From contig NZ_FRBF01000008.1 in the NCBI RefSeq assembly GCF_900142545.1, positions 98,384 to 162,383 of the forward strand: a stretch of DNA of 64,000 bases, read 5' to 3'. The position numbers and the translations under genes are program-made. This document shows positions 51,871 through 60,260 of the stretch, one piece after another. Under the pieces are notes generated by a model that was not told the DNA's origin, did no database searches, and saw nothing but the letters and a program-made list of their open reading frames with translations. Source of the DNA: Fibrobacter sp. UWT2. GTDB lineage: Bacteria; Fibrobacterota; Fibrobacteria; Fibrobacterales; Fibrobacteraceae. Position 1 is the stretch's first letter. Every line of letters starts with the position of its first letter.

Positions 51871-52857
51871 TTAGAGCAGGAATGTGGCGCCCAAAGTAAT
51901 GTGCATTGTGTAAAGTTTTGAATGCATTAGAGTGGATTCGGCGATCAAATCCAGATCCAGCAGGTTGGTCAAGTTCTGCACGGCGCGGAGGTCCAGCACC
52001 AGCCAGCGGTTGACGACATAGCCGATATCGAAGAGCCCGCCGATTTCGACACCGACGGTAGGGACGGTGTTGGGGCGCTTGTCCTTGGAGGTCTCGCCTT
52101 CGAATTCAATGGTCTGCTTGAATTCGGAGTCTCCGCTCATCTTGAGTCCGAGGTTGACGCCAAGGCCAATAAAGAAGCCGTCTTCATCAAAGATGAACTG
52201 GCCCATGACCGGGATTTCAAAAAGGGATTCGTTGATGCTCGCTTCGTTCTTGCCGTAGTCGGACTTGCCCTCGTAGCTGTAAAGGCGGTAGGTGAAGTCC
52301 AGTTCGGTGGCGACGGCGAAGGATCTGCCCAAGGGGAGCCTTGCCATAAGGCCGCCGCCAAATTCGGGGCCCAGGTTCCAGTCGCTTGCGTGTTTACCGA
52401 AGCTCTTGCTTACGCCGGCGGCGGCGCGAATACCGAATTGCACGCCCTTCGAGAAGCCTTCCTTGCGGGCGCGGTATTCGGCGGCGTTCTCCTGAATGTA
52501 GTGGGGAGTGTCTTCGTCTTCTTCGTCGATGTTCGTGGTTGCGACTTCCGGAGCGTCTTCGCTTTCGGTGCTGTCTGCAGAGGCCTGTTCTGTGGAGTCG
52601 GGCCAGGGTTCTTCTGCGGAGCTATTCTCTGCGGAACCGTTCTCGTCGGAACTGTTGTCGCCGTAAGAATAGCTGGCGCTTTCTTCGCCTTGTTCAGCCT
52701 GATCGGCGGATACGAAACCGCAGCCGTCGCCTACGCAGTTCGGGTCGGGCACTTCGCCGGAGCCTTCAAAGTCCCCTTGCGCAAAGGCGCTGGAGACAGC
52801 GAAGGTGCTGGCCAGGAGAATAACTGCTAAACGATTGGACAACGAAAAAGTTTTCAT
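51871..52857 (-). CDS. Outer-membrane beta-barrel protein (PorT-like), paralogue 2
   Basis: 328 residues. Signal peptide through VSSAFAQ, then a long Ser/Glu/Asp-rich segment (about 28-120) containing NSSDENGSAENSSAEEP, longer than in paralogue 1. The barrel (about 130-328) mirrors paralogue 1 strand for strand: SKGVQFGIRAAAGVSKSFG, FFIGLGVNLGLKMSG, GLFDIGYVVNRWLVLDLRAVQ, and the C-terminal ITLGATFLL. Two genes in tandem with separate promoters point to local duplication followed by divergence of the acidic segment. Confidence 0.85.
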   Translation of the reverse strand: MKTFSLSNRLAVILLASTFAVSSAFAQGDFEGSGEVPDPNCVGDGCGFVSADQAEQGEESASYSYGDNSSDENGSAENSSAEEPWPDSTEQASADSTESEDAPEVATTNIDEEDEDTPHYIQENAAEYRARKEGFSKGVQFGIRAAAGVSKSFGKHASDWNLGPEFGGGLMARLPLGRSFAVATELDFTYRLYSYEGKSDYGKNEASINESLFEIPVMGQFIFDEDGFFIGLGVNLGLKMSGDSEFKQTIEFEGETSKDKRPNTVPTVGVEIGGLFDIGYVVNRWLVLDLRAVQNLTNLLDLDLIAESTLMHSKLYTMHITLGATFLL

Positions 52858-52863
52858 ATTTCT

Positions 52864-52893
52864 AATTATAATAAAATTTATTGGGCGTTCTCA
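52864..52893 (-). promoter_or_regulatory. Sigma70-like promoter for barrel paralogue 2
   Basis: TTGAGA, 18-bp spacer, TATAATT (52864-52870), then 6 nt to ATG. This is the clearest -35/-10 pair among the leaderless-type promoters. Confidence 0.6.
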
Positions 52894-52899
52894 ATATTC

Positions 52900-52906
52900 T
52901 AAATTT
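52900..52906 (+). promoter_or_regulatory. -10-like box TAAATTT for the ABC-F gene
   Basis: Five bases before ATG; divergent from the barrel promoter and overlapping its -35 neighbourhood. Confidence 0.4.
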
Positions 52907-52911
52907 GAACC

Positions 52912-54741
52912 ATGCCGATTCTTTCTGCCCAAAATCTCCTTTTACGCATCGGGGCAAATGCTCCCTTGCTTGACAACGTAAGCTTTGATATCGAAGCGGG
53001 TGACCGGATTTGCCTGGTGGGCCGTAACGGTTGTGGCAAGAGTACGCTTCTGAAGGTGCTTTCTGGAGATGCCGAAGTGCAGGCTGGGGAGATTGTCAAA
53101 AAGACCGGTCTCAAGATTTCCCGCATGATTCAGGAAATTCCGGCCCACATCGAGGGTACGGTGCGTGATGTGGTCATGGCGGGGGTGATGCAGGATGGTA
53201 CCCACGATACCCATGCCGAAGCGATTTTGGGAAAGACGGGAATAGATCCCGAGGCTCTTTACGACAGTTTGAGCGGTGGTCAAAAACGCCGCACGCTTTT
53301 TGCGCAGGCTTTGGCGCAAGATCCTGACCTTTTGTTGCTGGACGAACCGACCAACCATTTGGACATTCCGGCTATCCAGTGGCTCGAAGGAATCGTGACG
53401 CGCTTGAATTGCGCCTTGCTTTTTGTAAGTCACGACCGCACCTTTGTGCGCCGTGTGGCTACCCGCATTTTTGACTTGGACCGCGGCCGCGTTCGCAGTT
53501 GGGATTTTCCTTACGACAAGTTTGTACAGTTCAGGGACCAGGCCTTGGCCGAAGAAGACAAGGCGAATGCCTTGTTCGACAAGCGCCTTGCCGAAGAAGA
53601 AGTCTGGATTCGCAAGGGAATCCAGGCGCGGCGGACCCGTAACGAGGGCCGCGTGCGCGCGCTGATCAAGATGCGCGAAGAACGTGCAGCGCGCCGCACC
53701 CGAACGGGCAATGTGAATATGCAGATCACCGAGGCGGACCGTTCGGGGCGCCTGGTGGCGCGCCTTACCGATGTGAGTTACTCTTACGACGGCGCGCCCC
53801 TCATCAGTGGACTTTCGACCGAGGTTTCTCGCGGAGACCGCATTGGAATCGTGGGCCCGAATGGCTCGGGCAAGACGACGCTTTTGCGCCTGATTCTCGG
53901 CGAACTCACGCCCGATACCGGTGACATTCGCCTGGGCACGAACCTGCAAGTAGCTTACTTTGACCAGATGCGTACACGCCTTCGCGAAGACAAGTCGCTT
54001 GTGGAAAACATTGCCGATGGTCAACAGTATGTGATGCTGAACGGTGTCAAACGCCATGTGTTAAGTTATCTGCAAGACTTCCTTTTCTCGGCTGATCGCG
54101 CCCGTGGCCCGATCAGCGCCTTGAGTGGCGGCGAACGCAACCGCCTGTTGCTCGCGTGCCTGTTCAGTCACCCGAGCAATGTGCTCGTGCTCGACGAACC
54201 TACCAACGACTTGGACATGGAAACGCTTGACTTGCTCGCAGAACTCCTGGCAGACTACAAGGGAACCGTGCTTACCGTAAGCCATGACCGCGCCTTCCTG
54301 GATTCTGTTGCGACAAGCATCTTGGCAATCGAAGATGGCGGAAGCGTGTTTGAATCGGTGGGCGGTTACAGCGATTACGAAGCCAAGAAGAAGGTCCGCG
54401 ACAAGGAAGCCGCCAACGCCGCCCGCATTGCTGCCGAAAAAGAAGCCGAAAAGCAGGCGAGGGCCGCTCAGAGTTCCGGCGCGGAACCGTCCCTGAGTGC
54501 CGGGGCATCGGCTGTGAAAAAGAAAAAGCGTAGCTACAACGAGGAGCGCGAATACGCAGCCCTCCCCGAAAAAATCGAAAAGCTGGAAAGCGAAATCGCT
54601 GAACGCCAGACGGAACTTTCCAAGCCCGAAGTGTTCACCAATGCTGCCCGAATCGTGGAGTTGCAGAAGGAAATCGCTGATCGCGAAGCGGAACTTGAAA
54701 AGGCTTACGAACGCTACGAAGAACTTGACGCACTGGGATAG
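52912..54741 (+). CDS. ABC-F family ATPase (Uup/Ettlike)
   Basis: 609 residues, soluble, two ABC domains without membrane parts. Domain 1: Walker A GRNGCGKST (about 38-46), signature LSGGQKRR, Walker B LLLLDEPTNHLD. Linker with basic helices (EEVWIRKGIQARRTRNEGRVRAL), the P-site tRNA interaction motif of the family. Domain 2: GPNGSGKTT (about 316), LSGGERNR, VLVLDEPTNDLD. The C-terminal part (about 485-609) has an Ala/Glu/Lys linker and a coiled coil (LPEKIEKLESEIAERQTEL), as in Uup. These proteins act on the ribosome or on branched DNA during translation or repair. Leaderless-type promoter. Confidence 0.93.
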   Translation: MPILSAQNLLLRIGANAPLLDNVSFDIEAGDRICLVGRNGCGKSTLLKVLSGDAEVQAGEIVKKTGLKISRMIQEIPAHIEGTVRDVVMAGVMQDGTHDTHAEAILGKTGIDPEALYDSLSGGQKRRTLFAQALAQDPDLLLLDEPTNHLDIPAIQWLEGIVTRLNCALLFVSHDRTFVRRVATRIFDLDRGRVRSWDFPYDKFVQFRDQALAEEDKANALFDKRLAEEEVWIRKGIQARRTRNEGRVRALIKMREERAARRTRTGNVNMQITEADRSGRLVARLTDVSYSYDGAPLISGLSTEVSRGDRIGIVGPNGSGKTTLLRLILGELTPDTGDIRLGTNLQVAYFDQMRTRLREDKSLVENIADGQQYVMLNGVKRHVLSYLQDFLFSADRARGPISALSGGERNRLLLACLFSHPSNVLVLDEPTNDLDMETLDLLAELLADYKGTVLTVSHDRAFLDSVATSILAIEDGGSVFESVGGYSDYEAKKKVRDKEAANAARIAAEKEAEKQARAAQSSGAEPSLSAGASAVKKKKRSYNEEREYAALPEKIEKLESEIAERQTELSKPEVFTNAARIVELQKEIADREAELEKAYERYEELDALG

Positions 54742-54910
54742 CGGCAAAAAGGCCGGAGCAGGGCGGACTAGCGGTTCTAGTCTGTTTCAAAAAGTTTACA
54801 TTTATGGACAAAAAAGCCTTAAAATCACACTATTCCAAGTTGCATTATTAACTAATAGAATATAGATTTGGAATGATGGATTAAATTGGGAAATCATGAA
54901 GAGGTCGAAT

Positions 54911-57613
54911 ATGGTGAAAAAGATGATTTCGTGGATGGGCGCCTTGTGCGCTCTGGCAGGTTCTGCCTACGCTGCTACCGCAACGGTGTGGAGTGCAGCA
55001 GATGGAAACGGTGTTGTACCTCCGGTGAACGGATGGTATTCTTACCCTGATGCAAAAGCTACCGCAGCTGAAGCGGCAGGCGCAAAAGCTACACTTACAA
55101 CGGCGACGGACAAAAGCAAGGTGCTTACTTTGTCTGTGAGCAAGACCAATGAAAGCAGCGCTGCCGGCATGGGTTTTGCCTGGGCCAAAAGTAACGGGGT
55201 GATTTCGCTCGAAGATTATGCGGGCGTGTGCCTGACTTATTCTGCGGAAGCCCCCTTCCGAATGGAATTTAAGCAGTCGACCATTAAGGACTATGACTTT
55301 TATGGAGCGATGATTCCGGCGACAACAAAGTTGACGACCGTGTTTGTTGCGTTCGCTGATTTGGAACAGGAAGGTTGGGGTGCTAAAAAGGCCTTGGACC
55401 TTACCAAGCAACAGGCTCTCCAGTTTGGTTACAAGCAGGCATTTGTGGCTGACTACGGAACCACGAATACGATTACGGTTTCTGCCGTATGGCTGGGCTC
55501 CACTTGCGAAATGCATGCTCCGGAACTCGGTACGGGCTATGCAAGCGGTGATGACGTGACTTTGAACGAAGGCGACACCTTGAAACTTGACCTCACCAAG
55601 GTGTTTGTCGATGCCGACGAAGACGAACTCACTTATGCTGTAGAAGTTGAAAACGCAAAGCTCGTCTTGCTCGCCGATACGCTTTATAAGAAGACCAAGA
55701 AACTCAATTTGATTACGGCGTCGAATCCGGAAGGCTCTACGGCTGTGACCATTACTGCAACCGATCCTACTAAGAAGTCGGTGGCTTATGAGTTTACGGT
55801 TACGACGGTTGACCGCGAAAATCCGCCGGTTGCCGTGAATGACGCCTATACCGTTAAGGAAGAAGTCAAGCTGACCAAGTCTACAATCTTGACGGGCGTG
55901 CTTGCAAACGACTATGACCCTGATGGTGGTAAGAACTTCCAGGCTGAACTTGTTGAAAGTACGAAGCACGGTTCCTTGGAATTTGATTCGACGGGTGCTT
56001 TCACCTACGTTCCGGATAAGGACTTCTTCGGTGCCGATACCTTTAGCTATCAATTGATCGAAACCAAGACCGACGATCCGGCAACGAGCAATGTGGCGAT
56101 CGTCGTGATTACGGTGACCAACGTGGACGACCCGCTTATTGTGGGAATCGCTCCGGGTGTTACAATTTCCCTTGGCGAAGATACCTACAAGCTGGGCGAT
56201 ACGCTCGTGCTGGCTGAAGATTTTGACCCGGTTTCTGTCACGATTCCGCTTGACAGCTTGATCTTTGTCGACCCGGATGTGGAAGGCTTCTTGACGCCGC
56301 TCGTTAAGTCTAGCGGAATTGTCACGGCCAAGTATGGAACCTTTGGCGATGATCATGTGATTGACCTGGAACCTGTTGTTAATGCAAATGGTGTGGCCAA
56401 AGTGACGATGTATGCCGTAGACGGCAAGGAAACCGCAAGCGTATTCTTCTACGTGAAGGTAACTCCGGTGGCCGATCCGCCGATTGCCAATGCTGATGCC
56501 TACAAGGTCTTGCAGGATACCGTGAACGCCATTGACGCAAAGAAGGGCGTGCTTGCAAACGACAAGAACCCCGACAATGCAAAGTCTACGCTTAAGGCGA
56601 TTTTGATTGAAGATGGCACGTATGGTAAGGTGACGCTTGCTGAAGATGGTTCGTTCACCTACGCTGCACCTGACGAAGAAGGCGAAGATGAGTTCGTCTA
56701 TCGGGTCGTGAATGCCGAAGGCGATACCTCTGAACCTGCTTTGGTGAAGCTTACCATTGTGTATAGGAACAGGGCTCCGGTTGTTAAGGAAGGCGTTGCC
56801 GATACGGTGGGCGCTCGCCTTGCCGACCTTGTCGAAGATTTCAAGATGGTGAACTACAGCAAGGTTGAAATGCAGAGCTGGTTCACCGACGATAGCGCCG
56901 TTACCAAGTTGACGTTCTCTGCCAGAACCGATGACAGCCTCACCAACCCGGTGATCGCTGCTAATGGATATCTGCAGATCAAGCCGGTGAAGGATGCTTG
57001 CGGCGAAGCCAAGGTGTACTTGATTGCCAAGGATGCTGAAGGTGCTGCAACCGAACTTGAAATCCCGGCAGTCATTGCTTGCACGAACGACAAGCCTGAA
57101 CCGAAAAAGGCTATCGATACCGTGTATGTGGGTGCCAAGACGACGCTGCTTGATACCATTGACCTGAGCGCTCTGTTCACGGATCCGGATGGCGATACGC
57201 TGACCTATACTGCAGTGTCGAACAAGACTATGACCAACAAGGTGGAATGGGATATTCAGGGTAATTTGATGATTCTGATGACCAAGAAGGACGTTACCCT
57301 TGAATCGGGCTCCGCTGTTCCGTTCACCGTCGTTGCTCATGATGCATCGGATTCCAACTCCACTATTCTTCGCGTGATGTTGAGTGCTGATCCGAAGACC
57401 TCTATCAGGCCGACGATTGCTGCCGCCCCGAAGGCCAACTGGCAGAGCGCAATCCTCGCAAACCGCGGCGCCGTGGCGCTGTTCGATATGCAGGGCCGCG
57501 TGATGTGGAAGGCCAAGCTTCCGGTCTCTGAAGCTCAGGTCCGCGCCGCTGCCGCTCAGGTGCAGGGCCGCAAGATCCTGCAAGTGAACAAGCAGACATG
57601 GACGATTAAATAG
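54911..57613 (+). CDS. Large secreted modular protein: N-terminal CBM-like domain plus cadherin/VCBS-like repeats
   Basis: About 900 residues. ATG at 54911 has AGAGGT six bases upstream; ATG at 54896 is a possible longer start. A signal peptide (ISWMGALCALAGSAYA) precedes a beta-sandwich of about 170 residues (VWSAADGNG, GWYSYPDAKA, YAGVCLTYSAEAPFRMEF, VFVAFADLEQEGW) resembling CBM11/30-like modules. Then come at least three Ig/VCBS-like repeats, recognisable by PPVAVNDAYTV...GVLANDYDPDGG, PPIANADAYKV...GVLANDKNPDN and SALFTDPDGDTLTY. The end (GAVALFDMQGRVMWKAKLP, GRKILQVNKQTW) is a sorting-like tail. Likely a surface adhesin; carbohydrate binding is inferred. The stop overlaps a heptamer array. 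Confidence 0.85.
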   Translation: MVKKMISWMGALCALAGSAYAATATVWSAADGNGVVPPVNGWYSYPDAKATAAEAAGAKATLTTATDKSKVLTLSVSKTNESSAAGMGFAWAKSNGVISLEDYAGVCLTYSAEAPFRMEFKQSTIKDYDFYGAMIPATTKLTTVFVAFADLEQEGWGAKKALDLTKQQALQFGYKQAFVADYGTTNTITVSAVWLGSTCEMHAPELGTGYASGDDVTLNEGDTLKLDLTKVFVDADEDELTYAVEVENAKLVLLADTLYKKTKKLNLITASNPEGSTAVTITATDPTKKSVAYEFTVTTVDRENPPVAVNDAYTVKEEVKLTKSTILTGVLANDYDPDGGKNFQAELVESTKHGSLEFDSTGAFTYVPDKDFFGADTFSYQLIETKTDDPATSNVAIVVITVTNVDDPLIVGIAPGVTISLGEDTYKLGDTLVLAEDFDPVSVTIPLDSLIFVDPDVEGFLTPLVKSSGIVTAKYGTFGDDHVIDLEPVVNANGVAKVTMYAVDGKETASVFFYVKVTPVADPPIANADAYKVLQDTVNAIDAKKGVLANDKNPDNAKSTLKAILIEDGTYGKVTLAEDGSFTYAAPDEEGEDEFVYRVVNAEGDTSEPALVKLTIVYRNRAPVVKEGVADTVGARLADLVEDFKMVNYSKVEMQSWFTDDSAVTKLTFSARTDDSLTNPVIAANGYLQIKPVKDACGEAKVYLIAKDAEGAATELEIPAVIACTNDKPEPKKAIDTVYVGAKTTLLDTIDLSALFTDPDGDTLTYTAVSNKTMTNKVEWDIQGNLMILMTKKDVTLESGSAVPFTVVAHDASDSNSTILRVMLSADPKTSIRPTIAAAPKANWQSAILANRGAVALFDMQGRVMWKAKLPVSEAQVRAAAAQVQGRKILQVNKQTWTIK

Positions 57614-57644
57614 TAGACAGTAGTCAGTAGGAAGTATACAGTAA
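57611..57644 (+). repeat. GTAGRMA heptamer array (copy D)
   Basis: Units GTAGACA, GTAGTCA, GTAGGAA, GTATACA, GTAAA begin within the stop codon region and run into the terminator. Confidence 0.8.
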
Positions 57645-57671
57645 AGGCTCCGCGATGCGGAGCCTCTTTTA
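57643..57671. terminator. Terminator shared by the surface-protein gene and ackA
   Basis: GGCTCCGC-GAT-GCGGAGCC with TCTTTT on the right and CTTTAC on the complementary side. Small hairpins (GGATGC/GCATCC) lie between it and ackA. Confidence 0.85.
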
Positions 57672-57764
57672 TATCATTTTTTTTCGGAGGAAACCTCAGA
57701 GCGACACCTGTAAGGTGGAGTGTCCTCACACCTCAAAGGATGCCGCAGGCATCCGACCTCGCAC

Positions 57765-58937
57765 CTACTTTACGAGTGCTTCAGTATCCAGCGCAATCAG
57801 CAGTTCTTCGTTGGTGGCGACGACCATGGCGGTCGGCGTGCCGTCCTTGCTGATGATGTGGCCAGATTCCTTGCCGTTCTTTTCGTTGCGGGCTTCGTCA
57901 ATCTGGTAGCCGAGAATCTTGAGGTTGTCCATCGCCATCTTGCGGACGAGCTTGCTGTTCTCGCCGATACCACCGGTGAACACGAGAGCGTCGATGCGCG
58001 GGAGAGCCATGGCGATGCCGCCGATTTCACGGGTGAGCCTGTAGGCGAATGTTTCGAGAGCAATCTGGGCTCCCACGTGGCCTTCGCTTGCGGCCTGCGT
58101 CAAGGTGCGCATGTCGTTAGAAAGACCGGAGAGGCCGAGCAAACCGGATTCCTTGTTTACAAGCTTGTCGAGGCGGTCGATATCGTAGCCGTACTTCTTG
58201 CTGATGAAGAAGAGGATGGCCGGGTCGATGGAACCAGAGCGGGTACCCATGATCAGGCCTTCGAGCGGAGTGAAACCCATGGTGGTGTCGGCGCACTTGC
58301 CGTTCAAAATGGCGGAGCAGCAGGAGCCGTTGCCGAGGTGAGCGGTAATGAGGCAGGTTTCTTCGGGCTTCTTGCCAAGGATACGGCAGGCTTCGGCAGT
58401 CACAAAACGGTGGCTGGTGCCGTGGGCGCCGTAACGGCGGATGCCATCTTCTTCATAGAACTTGTAGGGGATGCCGTAGAGGTAGGCCTTGCGCGGCATG
58501 GTCTGGTGGAAGGCGGTGTCGAACACGGCGACCTGCGGGAGCGTCGGGAAGAACTTGGTGGCGCATTCCATACCGGTGGCGTGAGCCGGTTCATGCAGCG
58601 GGGCAAACAGAGTGATGCTACGAATGTAGTCGATGACTTCCTGCGTGACGCGTTCGCTCTTGATGTACTTACCGCCATGCACCACGCGGTGGCCGATAGC
58701 TTCGATGGTGTCGATGAGCTTCTGTTCGGCGAGGAACTTCTGGACTTCGGCGACGGCTTCGGCATGAGTGGGGCAATCGAAGTTGAAATCGATGTTGCCG
58801 TTCGGGCCCTTAGCCTTCACGTGGCCATTAACGCCGATATTTTCGACGAGGCCGCTAGAGATTGATTCTTTGGTCTGGGTGTCGATAACGGCGAACTTGA
58901 CCGAGGAGCTGCCGCAATTAAGAACGAGTACGCGCAT
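57765..58937 (-). CDS. ackA: Acetate kinase
   Basis: A 390-residue ASKHA-fold enzyme making ATP and acetate from acetyl phosphate, the usual last step of acetate formation in anaerobic fermenters. Motifs: VLNCGSSSVKF (family signature), GHRVVHGGKYIKSERV, VFDTAFHQTMP, HLGNGSCC and the phosphate/adenosine region FTGGIGENS. Length is typical. AAGG lies 7 nt before the ATG. No pta gene is adjacent, so phosphotransacetylase must be encoded elsewhere. Its promoter region is shared with the AAA ATPase gene. Confidence 0.97.
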   Translation of the reverse strand: MRVLVLNCGSSSVKFAVIDTQTKESISSGLVENIGVNGHVKAKGPNGNIDFNFDCPTHAEAVAEVQKFLAEQKLIDTIEAIGHRVVHGGKYIKSERVTQEVIDYIRSITLFAPLHEPAHATGMECATKFFPTLPQVAVFDTAFHQTMPRKAYLYGIPYKFYEEDGIRRYGAHGTSHRFVTAEACRILGKKPEETCLITAHLGNGSCCSAILNGKCADTTMGFTPLEGLIMGTRSGSIDPAILFFISKKYGYDIDRLDKLVNKESGLLGLSGLSNDMRTLTQAASEGHVGAQIALETFAYRLTREIGGIAMALPRIDALVFTGGIGENSKLVRKMAMDNLKILGYQIDEARNEKNGKESGHIISKDGTPTAMVVATNEELLIALDTEALVK

Positions 58938-59035
58938 ATTAAAAACCTTGGTAATTGATTATGGGAGAAAAAATAGCATTTTAGGGGGCCGCTGGCTTTG
59001 GGGGCGGGAAAAATGGCCGTTTTGGGCCGACTTTG

Positions 59036-59076
59036 AAAAATTGCCTAAAATAGGTTGCCTATTTTAGGCAATTTTT
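59036..59076. repeat. Perfect 19-bp inverted repeat before the AAA ATPase gene
   Basis: The arms 59036-59054 and 59058-59076 are exact reverse complements with a three-base TTG spacer; each contains TTGCCTAAAATAGG. The right arm ends in TTTTT and leads into GTATATTAG, a likely -10. It could be an operator, a terminator for read-through, or a mobile-element end. Confidence 0.85.
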
Positions 59077-59100
59077 GTATATTAGTATAGAGAGGTCTTT

Positions 59101-60231
59101 ATGCAAGAAAATCCGTTCATTGTCAAAGGGTATAAATCGCCGGCCTATTTCTGCGACAGAGATGACGAAACTGCCGCTATTATATTGAATATTCAGAACG
59201 GTGCCGATACGACACTGGTCTCTCCGCGTAAGTACGGAAAGACGGGATTGATTTTGCATACCTTTGCCGAAATGAAGCGTCGGCGCCTGAATTACGAAAC
59301 TCTCTATGTTGACATATTCGCGACGTTGACCTTGGAAGATTTTACCAAGACCCTGGCAGAAGCCATCCTGATCAAATTTCCTGAAAAGACATCTATTGGC
59401 AAAGGGTTCGTAACTTTTTTGAAGACGCTTCGACCCACGCTTACTTATGATTCCATTTCGGGTTCGCCGCAGTTGCAGTTTAACTACGGAACCGTTTCGG
59501 AAAAGGAATGGACTCTCAAAAGTCTGCTTGAATTTTTGAATACCCGCGAAAAGCCGGTTGTGTTGGCGTTTGACGAATTCCAACAAATTACGGAGTATCC
59601 CGAAAAGACAGCCGAAGCCTTGCTTAGAACTTATACGCAGTCTATGCAAAACATTCGTTTTATATTCTGTGGCAGTAAGAAGAAGTTGATGGCCGAAATG
59701 TTTACAAGTGCGGGTCGTCCGTTCTTTTCTAGCACCAAACTGCTGACACTTGGAAAAATCGATTCCGATAAGTATGCTGAATTTATTCGGGGCCATTTTT
59801 CCGAGGTGGGAAGAACGATTGATGCCGGTGCTGTTGATTGGATTTTGGAGTGGACGCGTCGCCACACATTTTATACCCAGACCCTTTGCAACGAAGTGTT
59901 TGCTGTCGGTGGCAACGTGACTATTGATGTGGTGAAAAATGCCGCAAACAGGATTCTAGAAAGAGAATCCGATTACTTTTTGCAGTACCGAGAACTCCTT
60001 ACTCGTCAGCAATGGTTGCTTTTGGTGGCCGTTGCAAAAGAAGGTAGCGTGAGTAAGCTGACATCAACCGTGTTTTTGAAGAAATACAACATTGGTAGCT
60101 CCACGAACGCTCGTCGTGCGGCAGAATCCTTGCAAGAAAAGGAATTGCTGTTGACGCTTGAATCCAAAGAAAAACAGGAATACCAAGTTTATGATGTATT
60201 CCTGTCTCGCTGGCTGGAACGGGAGTTTTAA
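59101..60231 (+). CDS. AAA ATPase of the archaeal-ATPase (PF01637-like) family
   Basis: 376 residues. Walker A SPRKYGKTG (41-49), Walker B VVLAFDEFQQ (about 157), sensor region RFIFCGSKKKLM with F-FSSTKLLTLGKI, and a C-terminal winged-helix-like part (LTSTVFLKKYNIGSSTNARRAAESLQEKELL). This is the STAND-like ATPase family, common in archaea and in Bacteroidetes/FCB bacteria, usually as single genes scattered in many copies; function unknown. GAGG lies 8 nt upstream. The perfect inverted repeat in front may be a characteristic of the family or of the element that carries it. Confidence 0.88.
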   Translation: MQENPFIVKGYKSPAYFCDRDDETAAIILNIQNGADTTLVSPRKYGKTGLILHTFAEMKRRRLNYETLYVDIFATLTLEDFTKTLAEAILIKFPEKTSIGKGFVTFLKTLRPTLTYDSISGSPQLQFNYGTVSEKEWTLKSLLEFLNTREKPVVLAFDEFQQITEYPEKTAEALLRTYTQSMQNIRFIFCGSKKKLMAEMFTSAGRPFFSSTKLLTLGKIDSDKYAEFIRGHFSEVGRTIDAGAVDWILEWTRRHTFYTQTLCNEVFAVGGNVTIDVVKNAANRILERESDYFLQYRELLTRQQWLLLVAVAKEGSVSKLTSTVFLKKYNIGSSTNARRAAESLQEKELLLTLESKEKQEYQVYDVFLSRWLEREF

Positions 60232-60247
60232 GGAACTGTAGGATTTC

Positions 60248-60254
60248 TAAATTT
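60248..60254 (+). promoter_or_regulatory. -10-like box TAAATTT for the PAP2 gene
   Basis: Six bases before the ATG at 60261; it directly abuts the earlier ATG at 60255. Confidence 0.4.
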
Positions 60255-60260
60255 ATGCAA

